A stretch of DNA of 64,000 nucleotides from Variovorax sp. Root318D1 (GTDB lineage Bacteria > Pseudomonadota > Gammaproteobacteria > Burkholderiales > Burkholderiaceae_C): contig NZ_LMCQ01000003.1 in NCBI RefSeq assembly GCF_001424835.1, positions 222,467 through 286,466 of the forward strand. Direction: 5' to 3'. The translations under genes were made by a program, and so were the position numbers. The notes beneath the pieces were generated by a model. It saw only the letters and a program-made list of their open reading frames with translations, was not told the DNA's origin and did not search any database. This document shows positions 16,800 through 26,146 of the stretch, piece after piece; position 1 is the first letter of the stretch; each line of letters begins with the position of its first letter.

Positions 16800-17764
16800 C
16801 CAAGAAACACATCTACATCTATTCCCCCTCCAGCGCGATTCGCGACAAGGCCGCCTTCCGCCGCGGCGTCGCAAGACTCAAGACCCTGGGCTACGAAGTC
16901 GAACTCGACGAAGCGGCACTTGCCGCCTACCAGCGCTTTGCGGGCGACGACGCGACCCGGCTCGCCGCCATTGGCCGCGCGGCCGCCAGCGGTGCCGACA
17001 TCGCCCTGATCGGGCGCGGCGGCTATGGGCTCACGCGCATCCTCGACGCCATTCCCTACAAGGCGGTTGCCAAGGCCATCCAGCGCGGAACCGAATTCGT
17101 CGGGGTCAGCGATTTCACCGCATTGCAGAGCGCGCTGCTCGTCAAGACCGGTGCAGTGACCTGGGCCGGCCCGGCCGTCGGCGAAGACTTCGGCGCCGAA
17201 GGCGGCTCGGACGACATCATGGAAGCCTGCTTCGACGACCTCGTGAGCGGGCAGGGCGAAGGCACCGGCTGGCGCATGCCGGTGCGCGATGCCGGCTTGA
17301 AGCTCAAGCCCGTGCACGATGCCACCCTGTGGGGCGGCAACCTGTGCGTGCTAACGAGCTTGCTGGGAACGCCTTATTTCCCGGCGGTCGACAAGGGCGT
17401 GCTTTTCATCGAAGACACCAACGAGCATCCGTACCGCATCGAACGCATGCTCGACCAGTTGCGCATGGCGGGCGTACTGGCACGCCAGCGCGCCATCGTG
17501 TTCGGCCAGTTCACCGGCATGCGCAAGGTGCCGGGCTACGACCGCGGCTTCGGCTTCGACTCGGTGGTCGACCGGCTGCGCGCCGCGCTCAAGGTGCCGG
17601 TGCTCACCGGCCTGCCGTTCGGCCACGTGCAGACCAAGGTGCTGCTCCCCGTAGGCGCCAAGGTTGAATTGGCCGCCGAAGGCCGCGAAGTCTTCATGGT
17701 GTGGGGCCATCGGCATGCCCACGGCGACTCGCACGATCATGCCCACCACGGCCATGCCCATTGA
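16796..17764 (+). CDS. LD-carboxypeptidase (LdcA/MccF family) with His-rich tail
   Basis: A 322-residue S66-family serine peptidase, which removes the terminal D-Ala from tetrapeptide muropeptides during cell-wall recycling. The catalytic set is visible as Ser105 in GVSDFTALQ, Glu206 in FIEDTNEHPYR and His277 in GHVQTKVLLP; RGGYG at 74-78 is a family motif. The GTG start overlaps the tadA stop (GTGA). Unusually, the last 18 residues hold nine His (HRHAHGDSHDHAHHGHAH), a probable metal-binding appendage not needed for the fold. MccF-type immunity to peptide antibiotics is the other known role in this family. Confidence 0.92.
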   Translation: MTKKHIYIYSPSSAIRDKAAFRRGVARLKTLGYEVELDEAALAAYQRFAGDDATRLAAIGRAAASGADIALIGRGGYGLTRILDAIPYKAVAKAIQRGTEFVGVSDFTALQSALLVKTGAVTWAGPAVGEDFGAEGGSDDIMEACFDDLVSGQGEGTGWRMPVRDAGLKLKPVHDATLWGGNLCVLTSLLGTPYFPAVDKGVLFIEDTNEHPYRIERMLDQLRMAGVLARQRAIVFGQFTGMRKVPGYDRGFGFDSVVDRLRAALKVPVLTGLPFGHVQTKVLLPVGAKVELAAEGREVFMVWGHRHAHGDSHDHAHHGHAH

Positions 17765-17803
17765 GCAAGACGGCGTCTCGCTTCAAGGACAGCACAAGTA
17801 ATG

Positions 17804-17832
17804 AAAAAGCGGCAGCCGCAGAAAGCTGCCGC
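17804..17832 (-). terminator. Factor-independent terminator of the minus-strand hypothetical gene
   Basis: Read on the minus strand, GCGGCAGC and GCTGCCGC form an 8-bp stem with an 8-base loop and are followed at once by TTTTT. It lies 17 bp past the stop of the 17849-18181 gene, the expected position. Confidence 0.75.
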
Positions 17833-17848
17833 AGCAGCCTCGGGGCGC

Positions 17849-18181
17849 TCAGTGTGTGATGCGCTGGTGCGCTCGCGGTCCCATGGACCCTGGCAGGCCG
17901 CCCTTGAACATGCTGTTGATGGCTTTCATCTGGCGGCGGGCGGCCGCCTCGCCGTCAATGGCGCTCAGCGCCACCATCACGTCCTGCCGCAAATACCAGA
18001 GTGCTTCGACGTCGGTTGCAAACCGCACGCGTTGAGCGACGCGCTGGACCGAATGCCCGCCGTGCGCCTGCAGCACCGACAGCATGGCCGTTCGGATGCG
18101 CCCCAGTTGGTTTTCTCCCACACGGCCAGACCCGAGGCCGGGAATTCCCAACAGGCGGAAAAAGCGACGAAAGGAAGACAT
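17849..18181 (-). CDS. Conserved-looking protein of unknown function
   Basis: A 110-residue protein starting MSSFRRFFRLLGIPG. The middle part (QLGRIRTAMLSVLQAHG, then QRVAQRVRFATDVEALWYLR) is helical with alternating Arg and hydrophobics. It ends with KAINSMFKGGLPGS. No known domain is recognised. Support for a real gene comes from the codon use and a good terminator just downstream. It is transcribed divergently from the cyclase-FHA gene. Confidence 0.65.
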   Translation of the reverse strand: MSSFRRFFRLLGIPGLGSGRVGENQLGRIRTAMLSVLQAHGGHSVQRVAQRVRFATDVEALWYLRQDVMVALSAIDGEAAARRQMKAINSMFKGGLPGSMGPRAHQRITH

Positions 18182-18268
18182 GAGCACCAAAAGCGTATTG
18201 CTGTAAGTCGGAACGGTTGTTACCTTAAGCCTCGACGCGCCAATTCACAAGATCTGGAACACTGTTTC

Positions 18269-18282
18269 TTGTTTGTAAACAA
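18269..18282. promoter_or_regulatory. AT-rich palindrome upstream of the cyclase gene
   Basis: TTGTTT-GT-AAACAA is a perfect 6+6 bp palindrome within an unusually AT-rich divergent intergenic region (18182-18367). CATACTTTA follows, whose TACTTT could be a -10 element for the rightward gene. It is a candidate operator; no regulator family is identified. Confidence 0.35.
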
Positions 18283-18367
18283 CATACTTTACGGTTCACT
18301 TGATTTAAGCGCGAAATTGTGAGTGCAAAAGTGATAAGAAATAACGATCAATGGAGACGCAGCCTGC

Positions 18368-19411
18368 ATGGAGCGAAGGTTTGCGGGCGAATCCATTGCA
18401 CCTTTGCGTCCCTCGCTTCTAATACGTAGCCAAGAGCCGCTGCCACCACGAGTTCCTTCAAGCATGGGTGTTAATTCCACAATTGTTTTCGCAGACCTGA
18501 CCGGTAGTTCTCGGGTATTCGAAGCCATGGGAAACGCGCGGGCCACGGAAACGGTGACGCGGCTCACCCAGTGGATCGGCAGCATTTGTCAGGCCCACGG
18601 CGGCAGGGTGGTGAAGTCTCTGGGCGACGGCGTATTCGCAACTTTTTCGAACGCCGCCGCGGCCACGCACGCGGTGATCGAACTGCAGCGCTACCACCAC
18701 AAGCGGCTCATGGCATGGCCGGTGCCGTTGCGCATGGCACTGCAGATCGGCGTGGCCAGCGGCGAAGTGCTCGAGGTCGAGGGCGACTGCTTCGGCGATG
18801 CGGTCAACCTGGCGTCGCGCCTGAGCGACCTGGCGGGGCCCGGCCAGATCTGGGCGGCCGACGCCGTCATCGCGCAAATGGGCGAAGTGGGCGTCCGGCA
18901 TCGCGACCTGGGTCTCATCACCATTCGAGGGCGCAGTGAGATGTCGGCCGTTCACCGCATCGACTGGCAGGAGGAGCTGACCTCCTTCCTGACCGTACCG
19001 GCCGCGCTGACGCCGGTTCGGCTGACCGATTCGAACTTCGGGCAAATCGAGCTGGCGTGGCTCGACGTGCGTTCCATGTTCCGCACCGAAGAGCTTCCTA
19101 TCCACCTCGGTCGGGTGAATGACGCCCAGTTCGTGGTCAACGATCCGCGTGTGTCGCGGCTGCATGCGCGCATCGAACTGCGCAGCGGCAGCTGCGTGCT
19201 GACCGATCTCAGCACCTATGGCACCTGGGTCCGGTTTCACGGCAACGGCGGGCCCAGCAACGAGATCGCGCTGCGGCGCGAGGAATGCGTGCTGCATGGC
19301 AGCGGCGAAATCGGCCTTGGCGCGCCGCTGAGCGACTTCACCGCACCAACCATCGCCTTCAATACGGCGGGTGCCGAAGTGCAGCTCTCTCGCCGCGAAG
19401 TCGCGCGCTAG
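18368..19411 (+). CDS. Class III adenylate/guanylate cyclase with C-terminal FHA domain
   Basis: A 347-residue cytoplasmic protein. The cyclase homology domain (about residues 38-200) has the first metal Asp in VFADLTGSS, the second in LGDGVFATF, and NLASRLSDLAGPGQI with the Asn/Arg transition-state pair. The FHA domain (about 240-330) shows LGRVNDAQFVVNDPRVSRLHARI and LSTYGTWVRF, the residues that read phosphothreonine. The substrate-selecting residues were not resolved, so cAMP is presumed. GGAGA at 18354-18358 supports this ATG; another ATG at 18464 lies just before the domain. The combination suggests cyclic-nucleotide output gated by a Thr-kinase signal. Confidence 0.88.
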   Translation: MERRFAGESIAPLRPSLLIRSQEPLPPRVPSSMGVNSTIVFADLTGSSRVFEAMGNARATETVTRLTQWIGSICQAHGGRVVKSLGDGVFATFSNAAAATHAVIELQRYHHKRLMAWPVPLRMALQIGVASGEVLEVEGDCFGDAVNLASRLSDLAGPGQIWAADAVIAQMGEVGVRHRDLGLITIRGRSEMSAVHRIDWQEELTSFLTVPAALTPVRLTDSNFGQIELAWLDVRSMFRTEELPIHLGRVNDAQFVVNDPRVSRLHARIELRSGSCVLTDLSTYGTWVRFHGNGGPSNEIALRREECVLHGSGEIGLGAPLSDFTAPTIAFNTAGAEVQLSRREVAR

Positions 19412-19424
19412 GAGCCGCCAGCGC

Positions 19425-19784
19425 TCAGCGCGGCGCTTCCAGAATCGCGGCCAGTTCGCCGATGTCGATCGGCTTTTGCAGGTGATGGTCGAACAGCTCG
19501 CGCGCCGCCGCGCCGGCGGCATCTTCCACCGAGAAGCCGGAAATGGCGATGAGCAGCTTAGGGCTGCGTTCCGCCGGGGCAGAGCGCAAGCGCCGCGCCA
19601 CCTCGGTGCCCGGAAAGTCGGGCAGCGAGAGGTCGATGAGCGCCGCATCGAAGTGCTCCGCCGCGGCCGCATCCAGGGCCTGCTGTGCCGTGTAGGTGCA
19701 GCGGGCGGTATGGTCCTGCAGTGTCAAGAGCTCCTGCAGCAAGTCTGCCGCGGCTACGTTGTCGTCGACGATCAGCACATTCAC
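19425..19784 (-). CDS. Single-domain response regulator
   Basis: A 119-residue stand-alone receiver domain. The acidic pair is DD at 7-8, the phospho-acceptor is Asp51 in LIDLSLPD, Ser84 sits in AISGFS, and the conserved Lys is in LQKPID. There is no output domain, so it works through protein contact or as a phosphate shuttle. It is the last gene of a minus-strand signalling run and lies 76 bp past the receiver-kinase gene. Confidence 0.92.
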   Translation of the reverse strand: MNVLIVDDNVAAADLLQELLTLQDHTARCTYTAQQALDAAAAEHFDAALIDLSLPDFPGTEVARRLRSAPAERSPKLLIAISGFSVEDAAGAAARELFDHHLQKPIDIGELAAILEAPR

Positions 19785-19860
19785 TGGGGCAAGCCTTGGT
19801 CAGGAGAAATCGAAGCTTCGAGTATCCTGGTCCATCGCCCCCCGCGCAGTAGGAAGGCGC

Positions 19861-21081
19861 CTACGCCCGCGCTTGCGTCGCAGTCTTTGCCTCCGCCTGC
19901 ACCGGCAGCTCCACCTTGAACAGGGCACCGTGGCCGGGCGTGCTCTCCACCTCGATGCGCCCGTGGTGCAGGCCCACGATCTTGCGCGTGATGTAGAGCC
20001 CGAGGCCCAGCCCCGAGGCATGTTTGCGGCTGTCGTCGGTGCGTTCGAACTGCTCGAAGATGCGTTCCTGGTCTTCGGGCGCAATGCCGATGCCCTGGTC
20101 GCGCACTGTGATGCGCGCGATGCCGTTGGCTTGGCTCAGCATCATCTCCACCGGCTTGCCGCGGCCGTAGCGCAGCGCATTGGTCAGCAGGTTGGTCAGC
20201 ACCTGTTCGATGCGGAATTCGTCCCACACACCCCGCAGTTCGCCCGGCGCCTCGAGCGCAATCTCGGAGCCCGCGGCCTCTGCTTGGTGCCGCAGGCCCT
20301 CCACCACGGTGCGCGCGAGCGCGGCAAGGTCGACCGGCTGGGGCTGGATCGAAAGTGCGTCCCGCCGCATGCGCGTCACGTCGAGCATGTCGTCGATCAG
20401 CCGCACCATGTTGCGGATCTGCCGCTGGTCGCGCTCGATCATGGCTGGCAAGCGGTCCGCTGCGAAGGACTCCAGCCTGCCTTTGGACACATGCAGCTGC
20501 CGCAGCTGCGTTTCGAGATACAGCGTGTTGAGCGGCGTGCGCAGCTCGTGCGAAACCATCGACATGAAATCGTCGCGCATGCGCACCGCGTGTTCGAGCT
20601 TGCGCTGCGTGTGCCGCAGCTGCTCGACCAGTTCTTCCTGCTTTTGGTGGGCGGCCGCGAGTTTTTCCATTTCCTGGCCGAGTGCCTTGCGGTGGCGGTG
20701 CAGGTCGACGAATACGTTGACCTTGCTCGTCACCGCATGCGGGTCGAGCGGCTTGTGCAAAAAGTCGACCGCGCCGCTCTCGTAGCCCCGGAACGCGTAG
20801 TTGAGTTCACGGCCCGCTGCGCTCACGAAGATGATTGGAATGGGCCGCGTGCGTTCGGTGCCGCGCATCAGCTCGGCCAGCTCGAAGCCGTTCATGCCGG
20901 GCATCTGCACATCGAGAATGGCCAGCGCAAATTCATGGTCGAGCAGCAGCGCCAGGGCCTCTTCGGCCGAAGTCGCGCGGTACACCGCGCGCCCGGGTCC
21001 ACGGATCAGGGCCTCCAGCGCCAAAAGGTTTTCAGGCAGGTCATCGACGATCAGCAGCTTGCTTTCGACGTCAATGGACAT
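19861..21081 (-). CDS. Receiver-histidine kinase fusion (REC-HisKA-HATPase)
   Basis: A 406-residue soluble protein. An N-terminal receiver has Asp57 in ILDVQMPG and Lys110 in LHKPLD. A coiled-coil linker (about 125-165) leads to a HisKA domain with [14 protein letters not shown] (His178), and then a HATPase domain with NLLTNALRYG, VRDQGIGIAPED and SGLGLGLYITRKIV. It has no membrane segment, so its input is probably phosphate from the big hybrid kinase upstream. The start overlaps the CheB gene by 11 bp. Confidence 0.92.
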   Translation of the reverse strand: MSIDVESKLLIVDDLPENLLALEALIRGPGRAVYRATSAEEALALLLDHEFALAILDVQMPGMNGFELAELMRGTERTRPIPIIFVSAAGRELNYAFRGYESGAVDFLHKPLDPHAVTSKVNVFVDLHRHRKALGQEMEKLAAAHQKQEELVEQLRHTQRKLEHAVRMRDDFMSMVSHELRTPLNTLYLETQLRQLHVSKGRLESFAADRLPAMIERDQRQIRNMVRLIDDMLDVTRMRRDALSIQPQPVDLAALARTVVEGLRHQAEAAGSEIALEAPGELRGVWDEFRIEQVLTNLLTNALRYGRGKPVEMMLSQANGIARITVRDQGIGIAPEDQERIFEQFERTDDSRKHASGLGLGLYITRKIVGLHHGRIEVESTPGHGALFKVELPVQAEAKTATQARA

Positions 21082-21676
21082 GGGCAGACTCCAGTTGCAA
21101 GAGCAGGGCGCGAAGCTCGCGCAAGGGAAGCACGTGGTCGGGAGAGTGCAAGGCAATGGCCGCTTCGGGCATGATGGAAATCTGGGCTTCGTTGGGGTCC
21201 TGGACGGCGGTGATGCCACCGGCCAGATGAATGCGCTGCATGCCTTCGGCACCATCGTTGTTGGCGCCGGTGAGCAGAATGCCGGCCAGTGCCGGCCCGT
21301 AGGCGTCGGCCGCGGAGGCCATCAATACATCGATCGACGGCCGCGAAAAGCGCACCGGCGGCTCGCAGCTGAGCGAGAAGCGGCGGTTGCGCTCGATCGA
21401 CAGATGGTAGCCGGGCGGCGCGAAGTACACATGGCCGGCCGCGAGCGGCATCTTGTCAGCGGCCTCGTGCACCGGCACTTGAAGGCGCTCGGCGAAGATC
21501 TCGGCCAGGTGGCTTTCATGCCCTTCGGGCAGGTGAAGAACCACCACCAGCGGAAGATGCCACGGCAGGGGAAGGTCGTGCAGCATCCGAAGCAGCGCAT
21601 CGATGCCGCCCGCAGAGGCGCCGAGCACCGCGGCCTCGATGCGCCTCCCAGGAAATGGCGTGACGTCCGTTTTCAT
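21071..21676 (-). CDS. CheB-type protein-glutamate methylesterase, catalytic domain only
   Basis: A 201-residue protein comprising just the CheB esterase domain; the usual receiver domain is absent. The catalytic triad is Ser21 in LGASAGG, His48 in VLHLPEGH and Asp141 in GANNDGAEG. Family enzymes hydrolyse methyl-glutamyl esters on chemoreceptors. No chemoreceptor gene is nearby, so the target may be the hybrid kinase or a distant receptor. It overlaps the CheR gene by 4 bp (ATGA). Confidence 0.9.
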   Translation of the reverse strand: MKTDVTPFPGRRIEAAVLGASAGGIDALLRMLHDLPLPWHLPLVVVLHLPEGHESHLAEIFAERLQVPVHEAADKMPLAAGHVYFAPPGYHLSIERNRRFSLSCEPPVRFSRPSIDVLMASAADAYGPALAGILLTGANNDGAEGMQRIHLAGGITAVQDPNEAQISIMPEAAIALHSPDHVLPLRELRALLLQLESAHVH

Positions 21677-22527
21677 GTGGCCTTGCGGTAGATGCGCTCC
21701 GGCTTCGCGTGCGCGTCGAAACGTTCCGAATAGCTCGAGAAATCGATGCTTTCCTTGGCACCAAGGCCCAGAAAACCGCGGTGGCACAGCGACTCGTGGA
21801 ACAGGCCCAGCGCGCGGTCCTGCAGCTCGCGGTTGAAGTAGATGAGCACGTTGCGGCATGAGACGAGCTGCGTCTCGGCAAACACGCTGTCGGTCGCCAG
21901 GCTGTGGTCGGCAAAGATCACGTCGGCGCACAGCGAGGGGTCGAAGCGCGCGGCTTCGTAGGCGGCGGTGTAGTAGTCGGAGAACGAGCTTCGTCCGCCT
22001 GCGCGTTGGTAGTTGGCCGTGTAGCCGCGAATCGACTCGATGGGAAAGATGCCCTGCCGTGCCTTCTCGAGCGAGTCCGGATTGATGTCGGTCGCGTAGA
22101 TCTGCGTGCGCGAGAGCAGACCCTCTTCCCGCAGCAGAATGGCGAGCGAAAACACCTCCTCGCCGGTGCTGCAGCCCGCCACCCACACCTTCACCGAGGG
22201 GTAGGTGTGCAGGATCGGTACCACGTGCTGGCGCAGCGCCAAAAAATAGGCCGGGTCGCGGAACATCTCGCTCACCGGAATCGTCAGGTACTGCAGCAGC
22301 CGGCCGAAGAGCCCCGGGTCGCGCAGCACTTTTTCCTGTAGCGCCGAGATGCTCGGAAGCCCGAGCTGCGCCAGCGCGTGCAGCACGCGCCGCTTCTGCG
22401 AGGCCACGGTGTAGTTGCGAAAGTCGTAGCTGTACTTGAGGTAGATCGCCTCCATCAGCAGCCGCAGCTCGATCTCCGTGTTGTTCAACGGAGACGGCAC
22501 GGGGGAGGGCGTGGCGATCTGGTTCAC
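21673..22527 (-). CDS. CheR-type protein-glutamate methyltransferase
   Basis: A 284-residue SAM-dependent methyltransferase. The N-terminal helical domain (about 15-85) includes [11 protein letters not shown]. The SAM-binding domain has [17 protein letters not shown] (about 114-130), IYATDIN, and CRNVLIYFN. The GTG start overlaps the stop of the large hybrid kinase (GTGA), and the stop overlaps CheB, so kinase, CheR and CheB are translationally coupled. As with CheB, the methyl-accepting partner is not encoded here. Confidence 0.92.
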   Translation of the reverse strand: MNQIATPSPVPSPLNNTEIELRLLMEAIYLKYSYDFRNYTVASQKRRVLHALAQLGLPSISALQEKVLRDPGLFGRLLQYLTIPVSEMFRDPAYFLALRQHVVPILHTYPSVKVWVAGCSTGEEVFSLAILLREEGLLSRTQIYATDINPDSLEKARQGIFPIESIRGYTANYQRAGGRSSFSDYYTAAYEAARFDPSLCADVIFADHSLATDSVFAETQLVSCRNVLIYFNRELQDRALGLFHESLCHRGFLGLGAKESIDFSSYSERFDAHAKPERIYRKAT

Positions 22528-25500
22528 AGCCGCTCCATTTTCGGCATCCACACGCGCAGAAGCGAGAACAGGCGCTCCAAATCCACAGGCTTTGCCAGGT
22601 AGTCGCTGGCGCCCGCGGCCAGGCATTGGTCGCGGTCGTCCTTCATGGCCTTCGCGGTGATGGCGATCACGGGCAGCTTCTCGAAGCGCCGGTCGGCACG
22701 CAACCGGCGCGTGGCCTCCAGGCCGTCCATCTCCGGCATCATCACGTCCATCAGCACCAGGTCGATCTCGGGCGCCTGCTCGAGCTTCTCTAGCGCCTCG
22801 CGGCCGTTGCGGCCGATCTCGACCGCCGCGCCGCGCTGCTCCAGCGCACTGGTCAGCGCGAAGATGTTGCGCACGTCGTCATCCACCAGCAGGATGGTGC
22901 GGCCCTCGAAGATGCGGTCGCGCCCGCGCGCGGCCTTGAGCATGCCTTGGCGCTCGCTGGAAAGCTCGGCCTCCACCTTGTGCAGGAACAAGGTCACCTC
23001 GTCGAGCAGGCGCTCCGGCGAGCGCGCGCCCTTGATGATGATGGAACGCGAATAGCGCTGCAGCTCGGCTTCCTCGTCGCGCGTGAGGTTGCGGCCGGTG
23101 TAGACGATCACGGGCGGAAACGAAACGATCTCTTCGGCCGCCATGCGCTTGAGCAACTCCCCGCCCTGCATGTCGGGCAGGTGCAGGTCAGTGATCATGC
23201 AGTCGAAGACGCGCCTTCGCAGCAGGTCGAGCGCATCTTCGCCCGAGCCCACGGCAATGATCTCGATGTCTTCGTCGCCAATCAAACGGATCACGCTTTC
23301 TCGCTGCAGCGCATCGTCCTCTACCAGCAGCACGGTCTTGACCTTCTGCGCGAGTTTTTCCTCGAGCCGGGCGAACACCTGCATCAGCTCGGCACGCGTG
23401 GCCGGTTTCTGCGCATAGCCGATCGCGCCCATGTGCAGCGCGGCGGCCTGCGCGTTGTCGGCCGCAGACACCACGTGGATCGGAATGTGGCGCGTTTGCG
23501 GCGAGTCCTTCAGGCGCTGCAGCACGTCGAGGCCGGTGCTGTCGGGCAGGCGCATGTCCAGCAGGATGGCGTCGGGCACGAACTGCTGCGCCAGATCGAA
23601 GCCGTCGGCCGCGCCATGCGCCACCAGGCAGCGGTAGCCAAGCTCGTGCGCCAGGTCGTACAGGATGTGCGCGAACTGCGGCTCGTCCTCGATCACCAGC
23701 ACCCGGCGCACCTGGTCGCGCGGCAGCGCACGGTCGTCGGAAAACTGCGGCGGCGGCACCACGGCCGGCGGCGCGGGCGCGGCCGGAACAGCCTGCGGGG
23801 AGGGCGGCAAGGCGGGCGCAGGCTTTGCGGAAGCAGCGGCCGGCGTGCGCTGCAACGCCTGCGGCGCCACCGCCGGCAGCTGCAGGGTGAAGGTGCTGCC
23901 CTGGCCGGGCTGGCTCTGCACCGACAGCGCGCCGCCCAGAAGGCGGGTGAGGTCGCGCGAGATCGAGAGCCCCAGGCCGGTGCCGCCATAGCGCCGGCTG
24001 GTGGTGCCGTCGGCCTGGTGGAAGGCTTCGAAGATGAGCTGCTGCTGTTCCGGCGCAATGCCGATGCCCGAATCGGAAACCGCGAACACCGCGCCGCCGT
24101 CGGGTGCGGCCGAAACCACCAGCGCCACGTCGCCGCTGTCGGTGAACTTGAGTGCGTTGGAGAGCAGGTTCTTCAGGATCTGCTCGACGCGATGCCGGTC
24201 GGTCACCAGCGATGCAGGCACGTCCGGATGCATGGTGAGCTTGAAACCCAGGCGCTTCTCCGCGGCCATCGGGCCGAAGGTGCTCTCCAGGCTTCGCGCG
24301 AGCTTGTCGAGCGCCACGTCTTCGATCACCACTTCGAGCTTGCCTGCCTCGACCTTCGAGATGTCCAGGATGTCGTTGATCAGCACCAGCAGGTCGTTGC
24401 CCGACGAGTAGATGGCATTCGCGAACTTCACCTGCTCGGGGCTCAGGTTGCCTTGCGGGTTGTCGCCGAGCAGCTTGGCCAGGATGAGCGCGCTGTTGAG
24501 CGGGGTGCGCAGCTCATGCGACATGTTGGCCAGAAATTCGGATTTGTAGCGGCTGGCGCGCTGCAGTTCGTCGGCGCGGTCTTCGAGATCGCGCTGCACG
24601 CGGCGCAGGGCGGCATTGCGCTGGTCCAATGCCTCGGTGCGTTCGGAGAGCTGGCTGTTGGTCTGCTCCAGTTCGGCCTGCTGGTTCTCCAGCATGGCTT
24701 GCGAGGCGCGCAGCGCGCGCGACTGCTCCTCGAGTTCCTCGTTGGCGGTGCGCAGCTCTTCCTGCTGCACCTGAAGTTCCTCGTTGAGCTGCTGCGTTTC
24801 GGCCAGCGCGTCCTGCAGCTGTTCGCGGTAGCGTGCCGCCGCGAGCGACGCGCCGATGTCCTCGGCCACGAGGTCGAGCAGTTCGTTGGTCCGCGCATCG
24901 GGTACGCCCGGAAGGCCGAGTTCGACCACGCCGTTCACGATGCGGTCGCTGGACACCGGCACCAGCAGCACAGCAGAGGGCGCCATTTCGCCTAGGCCCG
25001 AATTGACCTTCAGGTAGTCGGCCTGAATGGGCTCGATCAGCATGCGGCGCCGCTCGGCCGCGGCCTGGCCGACCAGGCTCTGGGTGGGCGAGAACACCTG
25101 CGGCGTCGCCTCGGCCTCCATCGAGAAGCCGTAACTCGCGGCGCGCCGCAGCGTGCCATGGCGCTCCCGCACGTACAGCGCGCCCACGGCGCTGCCCAGG
25201 CGGCGCGAGAAGAACGCGAGCACCTTGCGGCCCAGGTCGTTTGCGCTCAGCTCGCCCACCAGTTCGCCGACCAGTTCGGTTTGCGCGCTGCGCAGCCAGG
25301 CTTGCTGCGCCAGCCGCTCGGCGTGCGTGGCCTGCTCCCGCAGCACTGCGTCGTAGCTGTCCGAAAGCCGCATGAGCTGCCGCCGGCCGAAGTAGGCCAC
25401 CATGCCGGTGAACACCAGCGTGAAGAGCATGAACACACCCACTACGAGCCAGCTGGTGCGGTTGGCCTCCTCGTTGCGCTGGAAGCGCAGGCCTTGCTCG

Positions 25501-26003
25501 GTGTCCATGAAGGCCGTGAACTCGGCGCGCATGTCGTCGCTCAGCCGCTTGCCCCGGCCCTGCCGCACCAGCCCCTGGTAGTCGCCGCCGTTGCGCCGTG
25601 CGGCGATCATCTCGGTCGCGAATTCATTCCACTCCGCTTGCAATGCGGCGATGCGTGCGATCCGCTCACCTTGCTGCCGGTTGTCGGAGACTTGACCTTG
25701 CAGTGCCTCGATGTCGCCCTTGATCCTCGGCAGGGCGCTCTGGTAGGGCTCCAAAAAACTTTCTTCGCCGGTGATGAGGAAGCCGCGCAGGCCGGTTTCC
25801 ATGTCGATGGTGCGGCGCTGCAGTTCGCTCGCGTTGCGCACGACGCGGTCGGTGGATTCGACCCGGCTGATGGCCGACAGCAGAAACACGATCAACCCCA
25901 CGAACACCAGCGCGCCGATCAGGCCGCCAAGCAAAGGCCACTTCAGGTTGCGGCTCAGCAGACGCTCGAAGTCATCAGGGTCGATCGCGGAGGGGGATTT
26001 CAT
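22524..26003 (-). CDS. Large hybrid sensor kinase: TM-CHASE3-TM-GAF-HisKA-HATPase-REC-REC-REC
   Basis: A 1159-residue inner-membrane kinase. Membrane helices at about 23-45 and 185-207 flank a CHASE3-like periplasmic domain ([20 protein letters not shown]). A GAF-like domain (about 245-395) and a long Gln/Glu-rich coiled coil (about 400-480) follow. HisKA has [14 protein letters not shown] with His496, and HATPase has [14 protein letters not shown] Pro/Ala linker leads to three receivers with phospho-Asp at 816, 939 and 1086 ([24 protein letters not shown]). The third has a complete active site (AITAKAM, LAKPVD). It heads the cheR-cheB-kinase-receiver run. A 21-bp palindrome lies 17-37 bp upstream of its start. 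Confidence 0.93.
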   Translation of the reverse strand: MKSPSAIDPDDFERLLSRNLKWPLLGGLIGALVFVGLIVFLLSAISRVESTDRVVRNASELQRRTIDMETGLRGFLITGEESFLEPYQSALPRIKGDIEALQGQVSDNRQQGERIARIAALQAEWNEFATEMIAARRNGGDYQGLVRQGRGKRLSDDMRAEFTAFMDTEQGLRFQRNEEANRTSWLVVGVFMLFTLVFTGMVAYFGRRQLMRLSDSYDAVLREQATHAERLAQQAWLRSAQTELVGELVGELSANDLGRKVLAFFSRRLGSAVGALYVRERHGTLRRAASYGFSMEAEATPQVFSPTQSLVGQAAAERRRMLIEPIQADYLKVNSGLGEMAPSAVLLVPVSSDRIVNGVVELGLPGVPDARTNELLDLVAEDIGASLAAARYREQLQDALAETQQLNEELQVQQEELRTANEELEEQSRALRASQAMLENQQAELEQTNSQLSERTEALDQRNAALRRVQRDLEDRADELQRASRYKSEFLANMSHELRTPLNSALILAKLLGDNPQGNLSPEQVKFANAIYSSGNDLLVLINDILDISKVEAGKLEVVIEDVALDKLARSLESTFGPMAAEKRLGFKLTMHPDVPASLVTDRHRVEQILKNLLSNALKFTDSGDVALVVSAAPDGGAVFAVSDSGIGIAPEQQQLIFEAFHQADGTTSRRYGGTGLGLSISRDLTRLLGGALSVQSQPGQGSTFTLQLPAVAPQALQRTPAAASAKPAPALPPSPQAVPAAPAPPAVVPPPQFSDDRALPRDQVRRVLVIEDEPQFAHILYDLAHELGYRCLVAHGAADGFDLAQQFVPDAILLDMRLPDSTGLDVLQRLKDSPQTRHIPIHVVSAADNAQAAALHMGAIGYAQKPATRAELMQVFARLEEKLAQKVKTVLLVEDDALQRESVIRLIGDEDIEIIAVGSGEDALDLLRRRVFDCMITDLHLPDMQGGELLKRMAAEEIVSFPPVIVYTGRNLTRDEEAELQRYSRSIIIKGARSPERLLDEVTLFLHKVEAELSSERQGMLKAARGRDRIFEGRTILLVDDDVRNIFALTSALEQRGAAVEIGRNGREALEKLEQAPEIDLVLMDVMMPEMDGLEATRRLRADRRFEKLPVIAITAKAMKDDRDQCLAAGASDYLAKPVDLERLFSLLRVWMPKMERL

Positions 26004-26019
26004 TCACGGCGATTTGTAA

Positions 26020-26040
26020 GCAAAACTTTTGAAGTTTTGC
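26020..26040. promoter_or_regulatory. Perfect palindrome upstream of the hybrid kinase gene
   Basis: The arms GCAAAACTT and AAGTTTTGC are exact complements around TTG. The element sits between 17 and 37 bp upstream of the hybrid kinase start and contrasts in base composition with its GC-rich surroundings. It could be an operator for a dimeric repressor or a 5' UTR hairpin. Confidence 0.45.
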
Positions 26041-26125
26041 CGATATCCGGGGCCCCCCGTGTCGGAGAAGGCCCCGACAAGCTTTTGATACCTCTGCGGC
26101 GCATGGCCAACGGAGCGCCGCTATA

Positions 26126-26141
26126 CTGTTGTTTTATACAG
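26126..26141. promoter_or_regulatory. LexA (SOS) box core
   Basis: CTGT-N8-ACAG is an exact match to the conserved core of the proteobacterial LexA box, with an AT-rich centre (TGTTTTAT). TATACT at 26122-26127, a good -10 hexamer, overlaps its left arm, so LexA binding would block RNA polymerase. The helicase gene begins within 70 bp downstream. This predicts induction by DNA damage. Confidence 0.75.
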
Positions 26142-26146
26142 CTACA

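Noticed and set aside
17801..18322. Plus-strand frame overlapping the 17849-18181 gene
   Set aside because: Its start lies in the terminator stem of the minus-strand gene and no ribosome site or domain is visible.
18182..18367. FNR-like TTGATTTAAG sequence upstream of the cyclase
   Set aside because: Only one half-site matches; the second half is absent.
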